From Mycoavidus cysteinexigens_B (GTDB lineage Bacteria; Pseudomonadota; Gammaproteobacteria; Burkholderiales; Burkholderiaceae): a stretch of 64,000 nt of DNA. This document shows positions 43,115 through 52,479 of this stretch, piece after piece. How positions within the stretch are numbered: position 1 is the first letter of the stretch; the number at the start of each line of letters is the position of its first letter. The translations under genes were made by a program, and so were the position numbers. The DNA lies in the NCBI GenBank assembly GCA_031963465.1, contig JASSUG010000001.1, positions 310,001-374,000 on the forward strand, in the 5' to 3' direction. A model generated the notes under the pieces. The model was given only the letters and a program-made list of their open reading frames with translations, had not been told where the DNA came from and did not search any database.

Positions 43115-43903
43115 TCAGCTGCGCCACTTACTAACGAGGCTTAAGCCGTAGACTAATGCGCTTAATGCGGTGATCCAGAAACTGGTTGGCCAATCCGTGT
43201 AGTAGGCGAGAGTAATGCCTACCCATGATTGGAGCAGGGCAAAAAGTGCCGAGACCGCGATACCCCTGCCGAGTCGGGTGGTCAAATTTTGTGCGGCCGC
43301 GGCTGGCCCCACCATTAAGGTGAAGACGAGTAGCACGCCAACGATTTGTGTACACGCTACTACGGCTAGCGCAACTAAAGCCAAGAACAGCACGGATACA
43401 AGCCGTAAAGAGAGGCCTTTGGCTTGGGCGAGTTCAGGCTGCAGAGTGGCAAAGATTAACGGTCGCATAATCAGTGTGAGTGCCGCTAAGCAGAAAAAGC
43501 TAAGGGTTGCCAGAAGGCCTAGCATCGAAGTGCTGACGCCCAGGACATTGCCAAATAAAAGCGCACTCACTTGGGTTGCATAGGCCGTAAAAAAATGCAA
43601 AAAGAGCAAACCAAAGCCAAGCGATAACGATAAAATCATGCCGATTGCAACATCTCGACCGCTGAGTTTTTCACCGAGAGCGCCCATTGCCATACCGGCG
43701 GCTAACGTAAAACCCAGTAAGCCCCATAGTGGCGCAATGCCAAATAATGCTGCGCCCGTAGCGCCCGTGAAGCCGACATGCGAGAGCGCATGTCCAGCAA
43801 AGCTTTGCTGCCGCAACACAAGAAAAAAGCCAACCATGCCTGCGACTATCGCAACCATCCCAGAGGCGGCGAAGGCATTAATCATAAAATCATATTCAAA
43901 CAT
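43115..43903 (-). CDS. znuB: Zinc/manganese ABC transporter permease (ZnuB family)
   Basis: ABC-3 family inner-membrane permease, 262 aa, with about eight hydrophobic helices; GHALSHVGFTGATGAALFG is a typical family segment. The start at 43903 overlaps the last codons of the ATPase gene (ATGTTTGA), and in-frame ATGs at 43909 and 43936 are alternatives. Third gene of a znuA-znuC-znuB order. Metal specificity between Zn and Mn cannot be settled from sequence. Confidence 0.9.
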   Translation of the reverse strand: MFEYDFMINAFAASGMVAIVAGMVGFFLVLRQQSFAGHALSHVGFTGATGAALFGIAPLWGLLGFTLAAGMAMGALGEKLSGRDVAIGMILSLSLGFGLLFLHFFTAYATQVSALLFGNVLGVSTSMLGLLATLSFFCLAALTLIMRPLIFATLQPELAQAKGLSLRLVSVLFLALVALAVVACTQIVGVLLVFTLMVGPAAAAQNLTTRLGRGIAVSALFALLQSWVGITLAYYTDWPTSFWITALSALVYGLSLVSKWRS

Positions 43904-44741
43904 GGTCATGGTGGTGGCGGTGCTCGTCTTTTTCAATTTCGCTGGTGCCGGACATCACAAAGATGCGGCCATTCATACGTAATACTTCAATGGCTGAACC
44001 ATATAGCCGGGACAGTACAGGACGGGTAATGACCTCATCAATCTCACCTAAAGCCGCACTGCCGCGACCCAGGTATAGCACGCGGTCAAGTACATGCAAC
44101 AGTGGATTGAGTTCATGGGCGCTAAATAATACCGTAATCTCAAGTTGCTGCTGGATACGGCGGATTAATTCAACGATACTGTGTTGATGCGAGGGGTCAA
44201 GGCTGATTAAAGGTTCGTCAAGCAATAACAAGCGTGGTTGGCCAAGCAAGCATTGTGCCAGCAAAAGCCGCTGTCGTTCGCCGCCAGACATATCGGAGAG
44301 GGCTCTTTTTGCTAAATCTTGAGCGTCGACAAGTTCTAGCGCATGCTCAACTGAACGCCGCGCCGCGCGATCCATCCAAGGCAAGCCCCAGCGATGGCCG
44401 TTGGCTGCGCAGGCAATGAAATCAAAGCCAGATAGGTGCGGATAAGCGCTGGCACTGCGCGCTTGCGGCATATAGCCAATCATGGGATTGCCGCGCATGA
44501 CGTTAGCGCCGAGTACCCGCAGGGTGCCTGTCCGTGGTGTAATCAGGCCCAGCAGGGCGCGCAATAGCGTTGTTTTACCTGCGCCATTTGGACCCAGCAA
44601 GCCGATAAATTCACCTTGTTGAATGGACAGGGTAATGTCACGCAAAACGGTGTGCTTGCCAAGTTCAAGCGTGACGTGTGCTAGTTCAATCGCATTTTTA
44701 CCGTGGTTGGCGCCCTGATCGGCCATCCTATTGGGCTTCAT
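43896..44741 (-). CDS. znuC: Zinc/manganese ABC transporter ATP-binding protein (ZnuC family)
   Basis: 281-aa ATPase from the ATG at 44741, which overlaps the znuA stop by 4 bp (ATGA). Walker A GPNGAGKTT, Q-loop region YMPQARSASAYP, signature LSDMSGGERQRLLLAQ (motif MSGGERQR) and Walker B LLLLDEPLISLD are intact. The C terminus is histidine-rich (HRHHHDHV), which suggests metal sensing or storage near the ATPase. Confidence 0.93.
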   Translation of the reverse strand: MKPNRMADQGANHGKNAIELAHVTLELGKHTVLRDITLSIQQGEFIGLLGPNGAGKTTLLRALLGLITPRTGTLRVLGANVMRGNPMIGYMPQARSASAYPHLSGFDFIACAANGHRWGLPWMDRAARRSVEHALELVDAQDLAKRALSDMSGGERQRLLLAQCLLGQPRLLLLDEPLISLDPSHQHSIVELIRRIQQQLEITVLFSAHELNPLLHVLDRVLYLGRGSAALGEIDEVITRPVLSRLYGSAIEVLRMNGRIFVMSGTSEIEKDEHRHHHDHV

Positions 44742-45676
44742 TTTGGTGGTCCCGCGAGAGCTTGTTCGAGCGCGTTTAACTGTGACAGTATCCATGCTTG
44801 ATACGAGATATCAGCAGGTTTGGTTTCACTGACATTCACCACGGCAATCCGCGCCGCACGAGCGAGTTTGAGCATATGCCGGGTCATTTCATCCGAGGTC
44901 TGCGCATTGTAGATCAAAACGTTTACTCGCCGTTGTCGGAGATCTGTTTCAAAGGCGGCGATATCGGCAGCGCTTGGCTCAGTGTCGTTCATGATGGCCT
45001 GTTGAAAGCGCGCATTGCTGACTTTGAGTTCAAGCGCTTCCATGAGATAACCCAGGATAGGCTCGGTTGCAGTAACTGGTGTGCCGCGATATTTTTCTCG
45101 TAACGCGGCAATTTTTGTCTCAATCGGCTTTAATGAAGCAAGAAATGCTGTAAGACGTGCGTTGTAATCATCCTGGTGAGTTTTATCAGCGCGAATTAAA
45201 AAGGCGGTCACCGCTGCACCCAGCGCGGGCATTGTTTCCGGTAAATACCAAAGATGGGGGTTATCCCCGGCTTCTTTGCCGACCAGTGAAGCCACCACAA
45301 TCTGTTCGCGCTGCGGCGCTTTTGATGCAGCTAACAGCTTGGGTAGCCATGGATCATAATCAGCGCCGTTATATACCACCAGGCGAGCGTTAGCCAGCTG
45401 GCGTGCAGTGGATGGACTGGCCTCGAAGAGGTGTGGATCTTGATTGGGCTGAGTGATGAGACTGGTGACGGTGACATGTTTACCGCCTAGCTGGGCCAGG
45501 ACATCGCCATAAAAATTCTCCGCGGCAACCAGCAACAGGCGTGGTGGCGCGTCGGCGGAGACTGCAGCGGGTTGCGACGTGCTCTGTGCTAGTGCAAATG
45601 CACTAACGGCAAATAAGCTTAGCGACAATAAAAAACGGGCAATACAAGCGGACATGCGCTGAATCGAAATAGACAT
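44738..45676 (-). CDS. znuA: Zinc/manganese ABC transporter substrate-binding protein (ZnuA/TroA family)
   Basis: Periplasmic cluster A-I metal-binding protein, 312 aa, with a Sec signal peptide ending near ALAQ. Conserved metal-ligand regions are DPHLFEAS and NPHLWY. There is no His-rich loop, unlike many ZnuA proteins, so affinity for Zn versus Mn is uncertain. Codon 8 (Met) is an alternative start. No clear Zur box was found in the upstream region shared with the divergent pilin operon. Confidence 0.88.
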   Translation of the reverse strand: MSISIQRMSACIARFLLSLSLFAVSAFALAQSTSQPAAVSADAPPRLLLVAAENFYGDVLAQLGGKHVTVTSLITQPNQDPHLFEASPSTARQLANARLVVYNGADYDPWLPKLLAASKAPQREQIVVASLVGKEAGDNPHLWYLPETMPALGAAVTAFLIRADKTHQDDYNARLTAFLASLKPIETKIAALREKYRGTPVTATEPILGYLMEALELKVSNARFQQAIMNDTEPSAADIAAFETDLRQRRVNVLIYNAQTSDEMTRHMLKLARAARIAVVNVSETKPADISYQAWILSQLNALEQALAGPPK

Positions 45677-45886
45677 GAGGCAACCGGAAAAGAAAAAGCT
45701 TGAGCAGGCCAGATGATATACCAGATAACGCCTCGCTACTGGAATGACTACTTTAACTCTATCTTTTGGTCGATTGCGCGAGTGTGTTCAGTTGCGTACA
45801 GTGAGCCATACATGCGCAGGTAAAAGGGTGGCGCTAAGGTATTTTGGGGCGCGCAGAGTTGCTGCTGTGCTGAAGGGGGCATTTTG

Positions 45887-46477
45887 ATGCGGTATCGTTA
45901 TGTGAGCTGGCCGGTCAAGGCGGGTTTTATGCTGCTTGAGCTTTTGCTGGTGCTGAGCGTGTTAGCAGCGATGGCAGTGGCAGCAACGCCATCGGTTAGG
46001 GATTGGCTGGTGCGTGATCAGGTAGAGATGCAAGCGCAGGCGTTGCTGGCGACCTTGACCTATGCGCGCAGTGAAGCAATCCGGCGTGCCATGCGCATTA
46101 CCGTCTGCCGTGATGACGGTCAGGGGTGCTGCTCCGTCAATCATAAACCGCAGGCGGCAACGGAACTCAACAACTGGGCCCGCGGCTATTTAGTACTAGC
46201 TGAATTGCCCGCTCATTTTGAACAGCATAGAGGCATGCAGGTTTTGCGAATACAAGCACCGATTCAGGCGATTACGATTCAAGGCGCGTCTGCGCCCCTC
46301 TCATTCACGCCGCCTGCTGGGCAGGTGATAGGTGGTTTTCGCAGTTTTGAAATCGCTGCTCGTACGGCCGCCGCTGGCTCTTGCCACGTTAGAGTGTGCC
46401 GCTGTGTGCGGGTTGCGGCAGGCGGCCGCAGCCGCATCATGAATGGCTCATGTGTCGCTGCAAATTACGCCAGCTAA
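45887..46477 (+). CDS. fimT: FimT/GspH-type prepilin (minor pseudopilin)
   Basis: 196-aa type IV pilus minor pilin. The prepilin peptidase site reads KAG-FMLLEL followed by a hydrophobic helix (LLLVLSVLAAMAVAA). The ATG at 45887 follows AAGGGGGC. A GspH-like C-terminal domain with several cysteines follows (CRDDGQGCC). First gene of a minor-pilin operon; the next gene starts within its last 28 bp. Confidence 0.85.
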   Translation: MRYRYVSWPVKAGFMLLELLLVLSVLAAMAVAATPSVRDWLVRDQVEMQAQALLATLTYARSEAIRRAMRITVCRDDGQGCCSVNHKPQAATELNNWARGYLVLAELPAHFEQHRGMQVLRIQAPIQAITIQGASAPLSFTPPAGQVIGGFRSFEIAARTAAAGSCHVRVCRCVRVAAGGRSRIMNGSCVAANYAS

Positions 46478-46899
46478 AGCATTGGGTGCGCTTTATGCTG
46501 GGCGATTCTTTGCTTGAAGTGATGCTCGCCCTATGGCTAATTGGGCTGACGGCGCTTGGCACAATGCGTATTCAGCTATGGGCCGTGCGTTCCCAGCAGT
46601 CGATACTTTGGCGGACTTATGCCCTGAACTTAGCCGATGCTGCGGCTGAAGCGCTGCGCGCTGGTTATCCGGCCACTCGTGTGGCCACGGAGTGGCAAAC
46701 ACGTGCCGCTCAATTACTGCCGTCTGGTGGCATACGCATTATTGACCAAGCGCCCGAGACTCGATTGATTGTGTTGCATTGGCAAAGACCCGCCCAATGG
46801 TTGAGTCATTTTGAACCGGAGCGGAGTGCTGCCGATGAGTGTCCATCTAACGCAGCAGAGGCAGTAGAGCAATGTGTCGTGCTGGCCGTTGCCAAATAA
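46450..46899 (+). CDS. pilV: PilV-type minor pilin
   Basis: 149 aa. The cleavage region is MLGD-SLLEVMLALWLIGLTALG, followed by a PilV-like domain. The ATG at 46450 overlaps fimT; an ATG at 46495 would leave only a short leader before the cleavage site. Such minor pilins prime pilus assembly at the inner membrane. The annotation rests on position and the prepilin signature. Confidence 0.8.
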   Translation: MCRCKLRQLKHWVRFMLGDSLLEVMLALWLIGLTALGTMRIQLWAVRSQQSILWRTYALNLADAAAEALRAGYPATRVATEWQTRAAQLLPSGGIRIIDQAPETRLIVLHWQRPAQWLSHFEPERSAADECPSNAAEAVEQCVVLAVAK

Positions 46900-46901
46900 A
46901 T

Positions 46902-47750
46902 ATGAATTGGTTTAATCAAGGGCGCCGGGCAAATCTCGCAGAACCTCGCGGGATCTATGGACACACTCTATTGGAGTTGATTATCGCCGTTGCTCTAGGG
47001 AGTTTGATTACCTTGGCAGCTTTGACTCTCTATCGTGGGCAGCGCGAGCTATTTGAGCATATTACACAACGCGCGCGCCGTATTGATGCGGGCTTGGCCG
47101 CTTTGCAGCTAATCAGCGCGCATCTGCGCCTAGCGGGTTTTGCCAGGCCAGGCAATGCCATTCCGGGCGCAGCTATTTTAGGGTGTGGCTTGGGGCATTC
47201 ACGCAATACGCTAGGTTCAACGCCTCATGCAACGGTCTGTGAGCCAACTGCAGCAGGTCGCTCAGATAGCATTGAAGTGCGCTATATGGCTGATGAGGTC
47301 AGCACTTGGGCCAGTGCGGAGGGGCACGCTACGGATTGTTTGGGGCAAGCCATCGCGATTAAGGGTGAACACAGAGCAGGTATGCCGGCGCTTGCGGTCA
47401 ATCGATTTTTTGTGCGGGTTAGTCGATCGACCGGCGAGCCAGAATTATATTGTGAGGGAAGTGGCCGCTATGGCGTTGCCCAGCCGGTGGCTGAAGGCAT
47501 CGAGCGCTTACGCGTACGCTATTGGCTGATAGGCGCGAGCCGGCTGGTGGCGGCGAGTGAAGTGCCTCCTGCCGGGTGGCCGCAGGTGGTCGCGGTTGAG
47601 CTGTGCGTAGTTGTACGCGGGGCGCAACGGAGTTTGGCAACCTCGTATATTGATTGTGATGGGGTGCGCATGGTGGCTTCTGATGGCCTGCCGCGTGAGG
47701 CTTTGACGGCTTGGGTTGCCTTGCGTAATCAGCGCGGCCTAGCATGGTAG
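46902..47750 (+). CDS. pilW: PilW-type minor pilin
   Basis: 282 aa, with prepilin motif YG-HTLLELIIAVALGSLITLAA and a long C-terminal domain with paired cysteines typical of PilW. The ATG at 46902 gives a 20-residue leader; an upstream ATG at 46872 inside pilV has a GAGG site and is equally possible. It overlaps pilX by 7 bp. Confidence 0.82.
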   Translation: MNWFNQGRRANLAEPRGIYGHTLLELIIAVALGSLITLAALTLYRGQRELFEHITQRARRIDAGLAALQLISAHLRLAGFARPGNAIPGAAILGCGLGHSRNTLGSTPHATVCEPTAAGRSDSIEVRYMADEVSTWASAEGHATDCLGQAIAIKGEHRAGMPALAVNRFFVRVSRSTGEPELYCEGSGRYGVAQPVAEGIERLRVRYWLIGASRLVAASEVPPAGWPQVVAVELCVVVRGAQRSLATSYIDCDGVRMVASDGLPREALTAWVALRNQRGLAW

Positions 47751-48301
47751 TGGCCGGTCACGATTGGCCTTCTCGCCAGCAGGGTACAGTCTTGTTGTTA
47801 GTCCTTACGTTAGTGGCTATTTTGCAATTACTTGCCATCTCGACTCTGCATAGAGTGATATTGGATACGCGCACTGCGGTGAATCGAGAGGACAATGTGC
47901 GAGCCCTGCACGCAGCGGATGCAGGTTTGATCTTATGCCTGCGCAGGCTGGTCAACGGACATGCGCCAGTATGCAACTGGTTAGGTGAGGGTGAGCCAGC
48001 TTATTGGCGTACGCCTGCTGCATTTAATGGTTTACAGCCGGCGGCGTTTAGCCTCGCCATCTCATGGCCAGATACGGTCAAACCGCCGCAATGTTTGATT
48101 GAGACCAAGCCACCGCAGCGGTCCTCATTGCCATCACCCCCATCATTGGGGCCGACGCCAGCTAAACACGCTATGTATTTGATAACCGTTCGTGGCTTTG
48201 GCGCAACGCTTGAAGCACAGGCATGGCTGCAATCCATCATCGTATTGGACAGGGGAGCCCTACACCATAGATGGCGTTCGATCGTGGCGCGGCCTGATTA
48301 A
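47744..48301 (+). CDS. pilX: PilX-type minor pilin assembly protein
   Basis: 185 aa. The N terminus RQQGTVLLLVLTLVAILQLLA and the following DTRTAVNREDNVRALHAADAGL are typical PilX features, with a G-x4 site lacking the conserved Glu5, as usual for PilX. The ATG lies inside the pilW stop region. In many betaproteobacteria pilY1 follows; here pilE follows directly. Confidence 0.83.
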   Translation: MVVAGHDWPSRQQGTVLLLVLTLVAILQLLAISTLHRVILDTRTAVNREDNVRALHAADAGLILCLRRLVNGHAPVCNWLGEGEPAYWRTPAAFNGLQPAAFSLAISWPDTVKPPQCLIETKPPQRSSLPSPPSLGPTPAKHAMYLITVRGFGATLEAQAWLQSIIVLDRGALHHRWRSIVARPD

Positions 48302-48377
48302 TTTTCATAATGCTACGACGCAGCCCATATGTGGGCCGCAGCGTGGGTTGCTGTGCTTTAGCACGGGTAGGAATCCA

Positions 48378-48857
48378 GTGATAAAAAAGAAATACTGCCA
48401 ATCTTATGATGTGTCTGGTATGAGTCTGCTTGAATTGATGGTGGCGCTGGCGATTATTGCGCTAGTCAATTTTTATGTGATTCCTAGCTATCAAAATTAT
48501 ATCCGGCGCGGACATCGTTTGGCGGCTTGTACCGCTCTCTATCGGGCGGCACAGATGATTGAATCTAGCGTTGCAGATTCTAATAGAAGCGCCAGCAGTA
48601 AAGCGAGAGCATTGCCTGCCGGCTTTGAGCAAGCGCCGCCAGACGCAGCGGCGGTATATCGTTTACGCCTGCGCACCCAAAACGAGGTGAACGGGGGCTA
48701 TACAATAGAAGCTGAGCCGGTCAGGCCGGGGCCGATGAGTGACGATGTTTGCGGCAAATATTTGCTTGATGCGAATGGACGGCGCTCGAATGAGGTAGCA
48801 GGTGGAGCCACTCAAACAAGCGCTGACATTGTGACGTATTGTTGGCAGGGGCGCTAA
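48378..48857 (+). CDS. pilE: PilE-type minor pilin
   Basis: 159 aa from a GTG at 48378, preceded by a GTAGGA-like ribosome site. The leader VIKKKYCQSYDVSG is cut before MSLLELMVALAIIALV; Glu5 is present. The C-terminal domain has two cysteines (DVCGKY, TYCWQGR) that could form the D-region loop. An open frame upstream to 48192 lies over pilX. It closes the minor-pilin operon. Confidence 0.83.
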   Translation: MIKKKYCQSYDVSGMSLLELMVALAIIALVNFYVIPSYQNYIRRGHRLAACTALYRAAQMIESSVADSNRSASSKARALPAGFEQAPPDAAAVYRLRLRTQNEVNGGYTIEAEPVRPGPMSDDVCGKYLLDANGRRSNEVAGGATQTSADIVTYCWQGR

Positions 48858-48991
48858 TCGGGTCGCCTAAAGCGGTGGCTCATGCGCAAGCTGTGGGGTC
48901 GTGTCTGTCACGATCTTTTCCGTATACTGAAGCAAGCGATGCAACTTATTTGTGTTGAGCAAAATAAGGGTGTGTTTGCCTCATATTAGAG

Positions 48992-49354
48992 TCAACGCCG
49001 ATGGGGGACAATGCGACGCCAAAGACGAATCCCCTTCCAGACAGTCACTCCGAAGGCGGTCCATTTTGCGAGTGGTTTAACTGTACGGAATGCGCCTAGC
49101 CAGCTTGGGCGAACAAGCAGCAATAACGATAAGGCTGAACTCAGCATGGGGTAATCGCGCCAGCGCAAAGGACTCTTGCCTAGCGCGCTAGCGGCGGCTG
49201 GCTGGGGCAATAAGCCCTTGAGCCAACCGAAATACCTGAATTTATTATCTAATTCCGCTCTTGCTTGAGTCAGCTCAGCGCGTTCAAGATCAGCGCGAAT
49301 GAGCAGCAACTCTTTACGCATTACGCGCTCAAGATGTTTTCCCGAAAGCTTCAT
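48992..49354 (-). CDS. YqjK-like small membrane-associated protein
   Basis: 120 aa, basic, with a hydrophobic stretch (YPMLSSALSLLLLV) and a charged N-terminal helix (KHLERVMRKELLLIRADLERAEL). It is third in a yqjD-yqjE-yqjK-like trio on the minus strand, overlapping the holin-like gene by 26 bp. Function not established. The start at 49354 is preferred to 49375. Confidence 0.65.
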   Translation of the reverse strand: MKLSGKHLERVMRKELLLIRADLERAELTQARAELDNKFRYFGWLKGLLPQPAAASALGKSPLRWRDYPMLSSALSLLLLVRPSWLGAFRTVKPLAKWTAFGVTVWKGIRLWRRIVPHRR

Positions 49355-49706
49355 GATCTTTCCTAAATTCTGCAAGGGTGGCCTCGAAAGGCGCTGCTGC
49401 TTTGCGCAATTTGGCGCGGATAGCGCACAGGCAAAATAAGGCGGCGACCGAGTATACAGAAGCCAGCGCGGCCAGCGTTTGCCATCGATGTGTGTCCCAC
49501 AGCACCGTTACAATTAAGGCTGTCAACGTAGTGAGCGCGATCGTGCCAAATAATAAGGTGATGAAACTGAGAAAGAGCAGGGAACATAACCGTGCTTTTT
49601 CTTCAGCCAACTCGATTCCTGCTAACTCAAGGCGTGTTTGGAAGAGCGCTAAAATCGAACTGAGGAGACGGTTGAGTGCGCCGGGTTGTGGTTGTTTATC
49701 TTGCAT
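49329..49706 (-). CDS. YqjE-family (phage holin superfamily III-like) membrane protein
   Basis: 125 aa with two strong transmembrane segments (LLFLSFITLLFGTIALTTL... and a second around AALASVYSVAALFCLC). The N-terminal amphipathic helix FQTRLELAGIELAEEKARL is characteristic of the YqjE family. The ATG at 49706 is used; 49718 is possible. It lies between DUF883 and YqjK-like genes. Not a phage gene in this context. Confidence 0.78.
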   Translation of the reverse strand: MQDKQPQPGALNRLLSSILALFQTRLELAGIELAEEKARLCSLLFLSFITLLFGTIALTTLTALIVTVLWDTHRWQTLAALASVYSVAALFCLCAIRAKLRKAAAPFEATLAEFRKDHEAFGKTS

Positions 49707-49723
49707 ATCGGCCGCCACTCTGC

Positions 49724-49999
49724 TTATTTGCGGTTAATCAACAAGCCAATTAGAATACCAATACCTGCCGCGATTCCAGTCGCTTGCCACGGATGGTTGT
49801 GTACATAATCATCTGTGGCACGAGCAGCCATTCGGCCTTTTTCGACGACGACAACCTGTATATCGGCTGCTTTTTCTTTCGCCTGTGCAAGTTGTGCAAG
49901 GGCTTTTTCGCGCAGTTCAGTAGCTTGTTGGCCAGTAGCGGTGGACGCTTGCTTTAGGAGGTCCTCAGCATCGAGCAAAATAGTTTTGATATCGGTCAT
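49724..49999 (-). CDS. DUF883/YqjD-family ribosome-associated membrane protein
   Basis: 91 aa with a long amphipathic helix, the motif HNHPWQATGIAAGIGILIGLL and a C-terminal membrane anchor ending NRK. Homologues YqjD/ElaB tether ribosomes to the membrane in stationary phase. The ATG at 49999 has AAGGA seven bases upstream; the longer frame from 50026 is unlikely. Probably under stress/RpoS control by analogy; no promoter was identified. Confidence 0.82.
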   Translation of the reverse strand: MTDIKTILLDAEDLLKQASTATGQQATELREKALAQLAQAKEKAADIQVVVVEKGRMAARATDDYVHNHPWQATGIAAGIGILIGLLINRK

Positions 50000-50153
50000 G
50001 AGTTTTTCCTTATCAACTTTTAACATGGTATAAGTTCCTTTTTGATTAAAATTTGATACAAGTTACAGTCTTTATCTTAGCGAAGTTGCCTGCTAATAGC
50101 GAGTGTTTTTAAATAAAAATTCCTTAGTTTGATAGATCAAACCTTTTTAGTTT

Positions 50154-51944
50154 ATGCTAATACTCCCCAAAAAACTCTCCGCTTTTCTCTGGTATTTCAT
50201 TCGACCCTACCGTTGGCAGTTCGTCGGTAGTCAATTGTGCGCGTTAGCCTGGACTGGCGATGCGATTCTTTGGCCTTATTTGGTCAAGTTGCTGGTTGAT
50301 GCGATGGAAAGCTATCAACCCGCGCTCATGTCGTTTGACAAAACCTTTTTGCCACTATTTATTATGCTAGTGGGCGGCTGGCTGTTGATTGAAGGGATGT
50401 ACCGTTTGCAAGGGTTTTGTTTTGCCTGGCTTTTCCCTCGCTTTGAGGCCAAGGTGCGCCTGACGGTTTTCGATTACTTGCTGCAGCACTCGCATCGTTT
50501 TTTCGCGAATAACTTAGCCGGTAGCCTGTCTAATAAGATTACGGATATTACGCAAAGTCCAGTCCGTATCTTTGAAATGGTGATGGCTCTGTTTATCCCC
50601 ACCATCGTCTCTACGTTAGTGGTATTGGCGGTGTTCGCCGCGTTCAAACCATTTTTTGTGATTACTTTTGCGGTTTGGATTGTGATTCACATCGGCATTT
50701 GTATGTATTTTGCGGAGGGTTGCAATCAGCGCTCGGAAGAGCATGCGCAAGCACGCAGCACCTTACAAGGCAGAATTGTTGATGTGATTAGCAATGTGGT
50801 GAGTGTGCGTATCTTCGCGCGACAACGGTTTGAATATCAAAACCTGTTGCCTTACCAACAACATGAGCAATCTAAACAAACCAAATCGTTGTTTTATATT
50901 GAAAGAATGAAGCTCGCACTGGGTGTTGCCGCCTTTGTATGTATTGGCATCGTGCAGATGGGCGGGATCATCTATGCTTGGCGTGAAGGGCATTTGTCGA
51001 TTGGCGAGACTTTGCTCATTATAAACGCTACATTTAGCATCATGGGTATGGCTTGGATGGCAGGTGCGCAATTGCCTAATTTATTCAAGGAAATTGGTGT
51101 TTGTCGTCAAGCTTTGACTTTTATCCAGGCTGAGCCGGAGGTGCAAGATGCGCCAGATGCAGTCCCTTTAAAGGTCACGCGCGGGGAAGTTGTCTTTGAA
51201 CGTGCAACTTTTAGCTATCACGCTAAGCGTAATCTGTTCCAAGATAAATCAATCGTGGTGCCGGCAGGACAAAAGGTGGGTTTGGTGGGTTTATCAGGCA
51301 GCGGTAAAACCTCATTTGTTCAGCTTATTCTGCGTTACTACGATCTGGACGCAGGCCGTATTTTAATTGATGGGCAGGATATACGTCAGGTGACACAAGC
51401 CTCTTTATACGAACAAATTAGCTTTATCCCGCAAGAGCCTGTGATGTTCCATCGTGATGTGCTGGAAAATATCCGCTATGGCAAGCCACAAGCCAGCGAT
51501 AAGGACGTGTATGAAGCGGCTCGGTTGGCTCATTGCGATGAATTTATTCAGCAACTTTCGGACGGCTATCAAACGTTGGTGGGAGAACGAGGAACTAAAT
51601 TATCGGGTGGGCAACGTCAACGGATTGCCATTGCCCGTGCTTTATTAAAAGGCGCGCCGATTTTAATTTTGGACGAAGCCACTTCTGCGTTGGATTCAAT
51701 TACAGAAAAATATGTCCAAGATGGCCTAGCGCAATTAATGCCTGGGCGTACTACGATTGTGATTGCCCATCGTTTATCTACATTGGTTGAAATGGATCGA
51801 ATTTTAGTTTTTCAAAATGGCATGATTGTGGAAGATGGTTCACATGAAAGCTTACTGGCGAATGAAGGCTGCTACACTGAATTATGGCGTATGCAACGGG
51901 GTGGTTTTGTACCTGCAGAAAACGGCGATGAAGGCACAACTTGA
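50154..51944 (+). CDS. ABC exporter, fused permease and ATPase
   Basis: Half-transporter of 596 aa: six predicted TM helices (residues about 20-310), then an ATPase with Walker A GLSGSGKTS, signature LSGGQRQRIAIARAL and Walker B ILILDEATSALD. It probably works as a homodimer exporting lipids, peptides or drugs; substrate unknown. The last 17 bp overlap msrA. No Shine-Dalgarno site is obvious before the ATG. Confidence 0.9.
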   Translation: MLILPKKLSAFLWYFIRPYRWQFVGSQLCALAWTGDAILWPYLVKLLVDAMESYQPALMSFDKTFLPLFIMLVGGWLLIEGMYRLQGFCFAWLFPRFEAKVRLTVFDYLLQHSHRFFANNLAGSLSNKITDITQSPVRIFEMVMALFIPTIVSTLVVLAVFAAFKPFFVITFAVWIVIHIGICMYFAEGCNQRSEEHAQARSTLQGRIVDVISNVVSVRIFARQRFEYQNLLPYQQHEQSKQTKSLFYIERMKLALGVAAFVCIGIVQMGGIIYAWREGHLSIGETLLIINATFSIMGMAWMAGAQLPNLFKEIGVCRQALTFIQAEPEVQDAPDAVPLKVTRGEVVFERATFSYHAKRNLFQDKSIVVPAGQKVGLVGLSGSGKTSFVQLILRYYDLDAGRILIDGQDIRQVTQASLYEQISFIPQEPVMFHRDVLENIRYGKPQASDKDVYEAARLAHCDEFIQQLSDGYQTLVGERGTKLSGGQRQRIAIARALLKGAPILILDEATSALDSITEKYVQDGLAQLMPGRTTIVIAHRLSTLVEMDRILVFQNGMIVEDGSHESLLANEGCYTELWRMQRGGFVPAENGDEGTT

Positions 51945-52479
51945 AACGGCAACCTTAGGGGGCGGCTGCTTTTGGTGTTTAGAGGCAGTCTTTCGTGAAG
52001 TGGGCGGCGTACACTCAGTTGCCGCAGGGTATGCCGGCGGCCGTGTACCTAACCCCACTTACGCGCAAGTTTGTACCGGCAACACAGGCCATGCGGAAGT
52101 GGTGCAGGTGCAATTTGATCCAACGCAAATATCGTATACAGAGTTACTTGAAATCTTTTTTGCGATTCATGATCCGACGCAATTGAACGGGCAAGGCCAT
52201 GATCTGGGAACGCAGTATCGGTCAGTGATTTTTACCCATTCGCGGGCGCAGCATGAGAGTGCCTATGCGGTGATCAATCGATTCACTGAAGAACACATTT
52301 ATCCTAATCCAATTGTGACTGAAGTGGTCCCATCTAGCGCCAATTATTGGCCCGCTGAAGCGGATCATCAGCAGTATTTTGCAAAATATCCGCAACAAGG
52401 CTATTGTGCATTGGTGGTGGCGCCTAAGTTGGCGCAATTCCGTAAAAAATTTGCAAACCGTTTGATCCCGCCGCATTAG
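51928..52479 (+). CDS. msrA: Peptide methionine (S)-S-oxide reductase
   Basis: 183-aa oxidative-damage repair enzyme with the catalytic cysteine in GGGCFWC near residue 12, and the family motifs GYAGG and GTQYRSVIF. The ATG at 51928 overlaps the exporter gene end; the longer open frame (from 51826) lies inside that gene. Convergent with cfa, overlapping by 4 bp. Confidence 0.95.
   Translation: MKAQLETATLGGGCFWCLEAVFREVGGVHSVAAGYAGGRVPNPTYAQVCTGNTGHAEVVQVQFDPTQISYTELLEIFFAIHDPTQLNGQGHDLGTQYRSVIFTHSRAQHESAYAVINRFTEEHIYPNPIVTEVVPSSANYWPAEADHQQYFAKYPQQGYCALVVAPKLAQFRKKFANRLIPPH

Noticed and set aside
45677..45886. Zur box in the znuA-fimT divergent region
   Set aside because: A stretch GATATACCAGATAAC is only loosely palindromic and too weak against the consensus to report.
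49329..49706. Prophage holin
   Set aside because: No other phage gene is near; the DUF883 and YqjK-like neighbours show it is the chromosomal yqjE type.
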